Assembly: GCA_903894655.1 (NCBI GenBank)
Contig: CAITQY010000721.1
Span: 1 to 5,273, forward strand
DNA from: an uncultured Gemmatimonadota bacterium
GTDB taxonomy: Bacteria > Gemmatimonadota > Gemmatimonadetes > Gemmatimonadales > Gemmatimonadaceae
Length of the DNA stretch: 5,273 nt
Reading direction: 5' to 3'
Of the stretch, positions 4,892 through 5,273 are shown piece by piece. The notes beneath the pieces are model-generated. The model worked only from the letters and a program-made list of their open reading frames with translations, was not told where the DNA came from and ran no database searches. The translations under genes were made by a program, and so were the position numbers. The first letter of the stretch is position 1; each line of letters opens with the position of its first letter.

Positions 4892-5273
4892 GCGATCGCA
4901 TCGAGCTGTCCGCACTCGGACCGGTGCGTATGCCCGCCGAGTGGGAGCGTCACGACGCCACTTGGATCGGATGGCCCACGCATGAACCCGATTGGCCCGG
5001 CAAGTTCGCGCCCATCCCGTGGGTGTACGCCGAGATCGTGCGCGCCCTCGCGCCCTGCGAGCGCGTAGACATTCTCTGTCAGGATGACGCCGTGTGCGAG
5101 GATGCGCGCGCGGCGCTCACGATGCACGGCGTGGATGCCGCGCAGTACCGGTTGCACGTGCAGCCCACCGACCGGGTGTGGTTACGCGACTCGGGGCCGA
5201 CCGGCGTGCATCGCGCCGACGGCAGCGTGGCCCTCGTGCACTGGGGCTTCGACGCGTGGAGCAAGTACGACAA
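4888..5273 (+). CDS. aguA: Agmatine deiminase, N-terminal part (3' end outside window)
   Basis: The frame is open to the right edge, giving 128 complete codons of an enzyme usually near 350 residues. It should hydrolyse agmatine to N-carbamoylputrescine and ammonia in the cytoplasm, supplying the substrate of the preceding aguB product. It belongs to the PPAD-type guanidino-modifying fold. Visible signatures are RMPAEWERHDATWIGWP (14-30), where the family has the characteristic MPaEwe...tw..WP, VWLRDSGPT (97-105), and HWGFDAWSKYD at the edge. The catalytic cysteine lies in the missing C-terminal part. The TTG at 4888 is taken as the start because its last two bases are shared with the aguB TGA stop (TTGA), a common translational-coupling arrangement, and because family members normally have residues before MPAEW. 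GTG 4924 and ATG 4930 are in-frame alternatives. None has a clear ribosome binding site, which leaves the exact start open. The function is well supported by the motif set and by its neighbour. Confidence 0.92.
   Translation, partial: MSDRIELSALGPVRMPAEWERHDATWIGWPTHEPDWPGKFAPIPWVYAEIVRALAPCERVDILCQDDAVCEDARAALTMHGVDAAQYRLHVQPTDRVWLRDSGPTGVHRADGSVALVHWGFDAWSKYD

Noticed and set aside
1..5273. Mobile element, CRISPR array, defence system, tRNA or rRNA genes
   Set aside because: No transposase, integrase, regularly spaced repeat, terminal inverted repeat, cloverleaf or ribosomal RNA sequence is visible; all complete genes are metabolic or regulatory.

Overview
The window is a GC-rich, tightly packed stretch of bacterial chromosome with every supported gene on the + strand. 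Coding sequence runs nearly end to end. Start codons are mixed (ATG, GTG, TTG) and Shine-Dalgarno sequences are mostly weak, apart from a clear GGAG before the peroxiredoxin. The protein style and gene mix are compatible with a Gemmatimonadota-like or other high-GC Gram-negative-type bacterium. That placement is an impression from protein style and was not tested. No mobile element, CRISPR array, tRNA or rRNA is visible, and the region looks like core metabolism.

Layout. (1) Positions 1-603 hold the C-terminal 200 residues of a diacylglycerol kinase/YegS-family lipid kinase, cut at the left edge inside its GTGND motif. (2) Positions 604-917 are a 314-base non-coding gap. It has two adjacent hairpins just after the kinase stop, then an AT-rich island with an inverted repeat and an ECF-sigma-like promoter candidate. 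(3) Positions 918-1502 encode an exported peroxiredoxin with a single cysteine. (4) Positions 1537-2997 encode a GckA/TtuD-type (MOFRL) glycerate 2-kinase that carries an acidic insertion. (5) Positions 2998-3125 are a regulatory gap with two palindromes; one lies exactly in the 17-bp spacer of a candidate promoter whose predicted transcript would be nearly leaderless. (6) Positions 3126-3923 encode a TetR-type repressor with unusual low-complexity tails. (7) Positions 3968-4891 encode N-carbamoylputrescine amidase (aguB). (8) Positions 4888 to the right edge hold the start of agmatine deiminase (aguA), which overlaps the aguB stop codon.

How the genes work together. AguA hydrolyses agmatine to N-carbamoylputrescine and AguB converts that to putrescine, so the right-hand third is a putrescine-forming or agmatine-utilising operon. 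The TetR-type gene lies 44 bases upstream in the same direction, so it is a natural candidate to control the operon and itself, in the manner of AguR of Pseudomonas aeruginosa (also TetR family). This is an inference from position. The left half (lipid kinase, periplasmic peroxiredoxin, glycerate kinase) shows no single shared pathway. The peroxiredoxin and glycerate kinase are only 34 bases apart and may share a transcript.

I did not find a wholly new biological system. The parts most worth a second look are the promoter-embedded palindrome of the TetR gene, the putative TetR-aguBA control unit, the ECF-like promoter of the peroxiredoxin, and the departures from family norm in the peroxiredoxin, glycerate kinase and TetR proteins.
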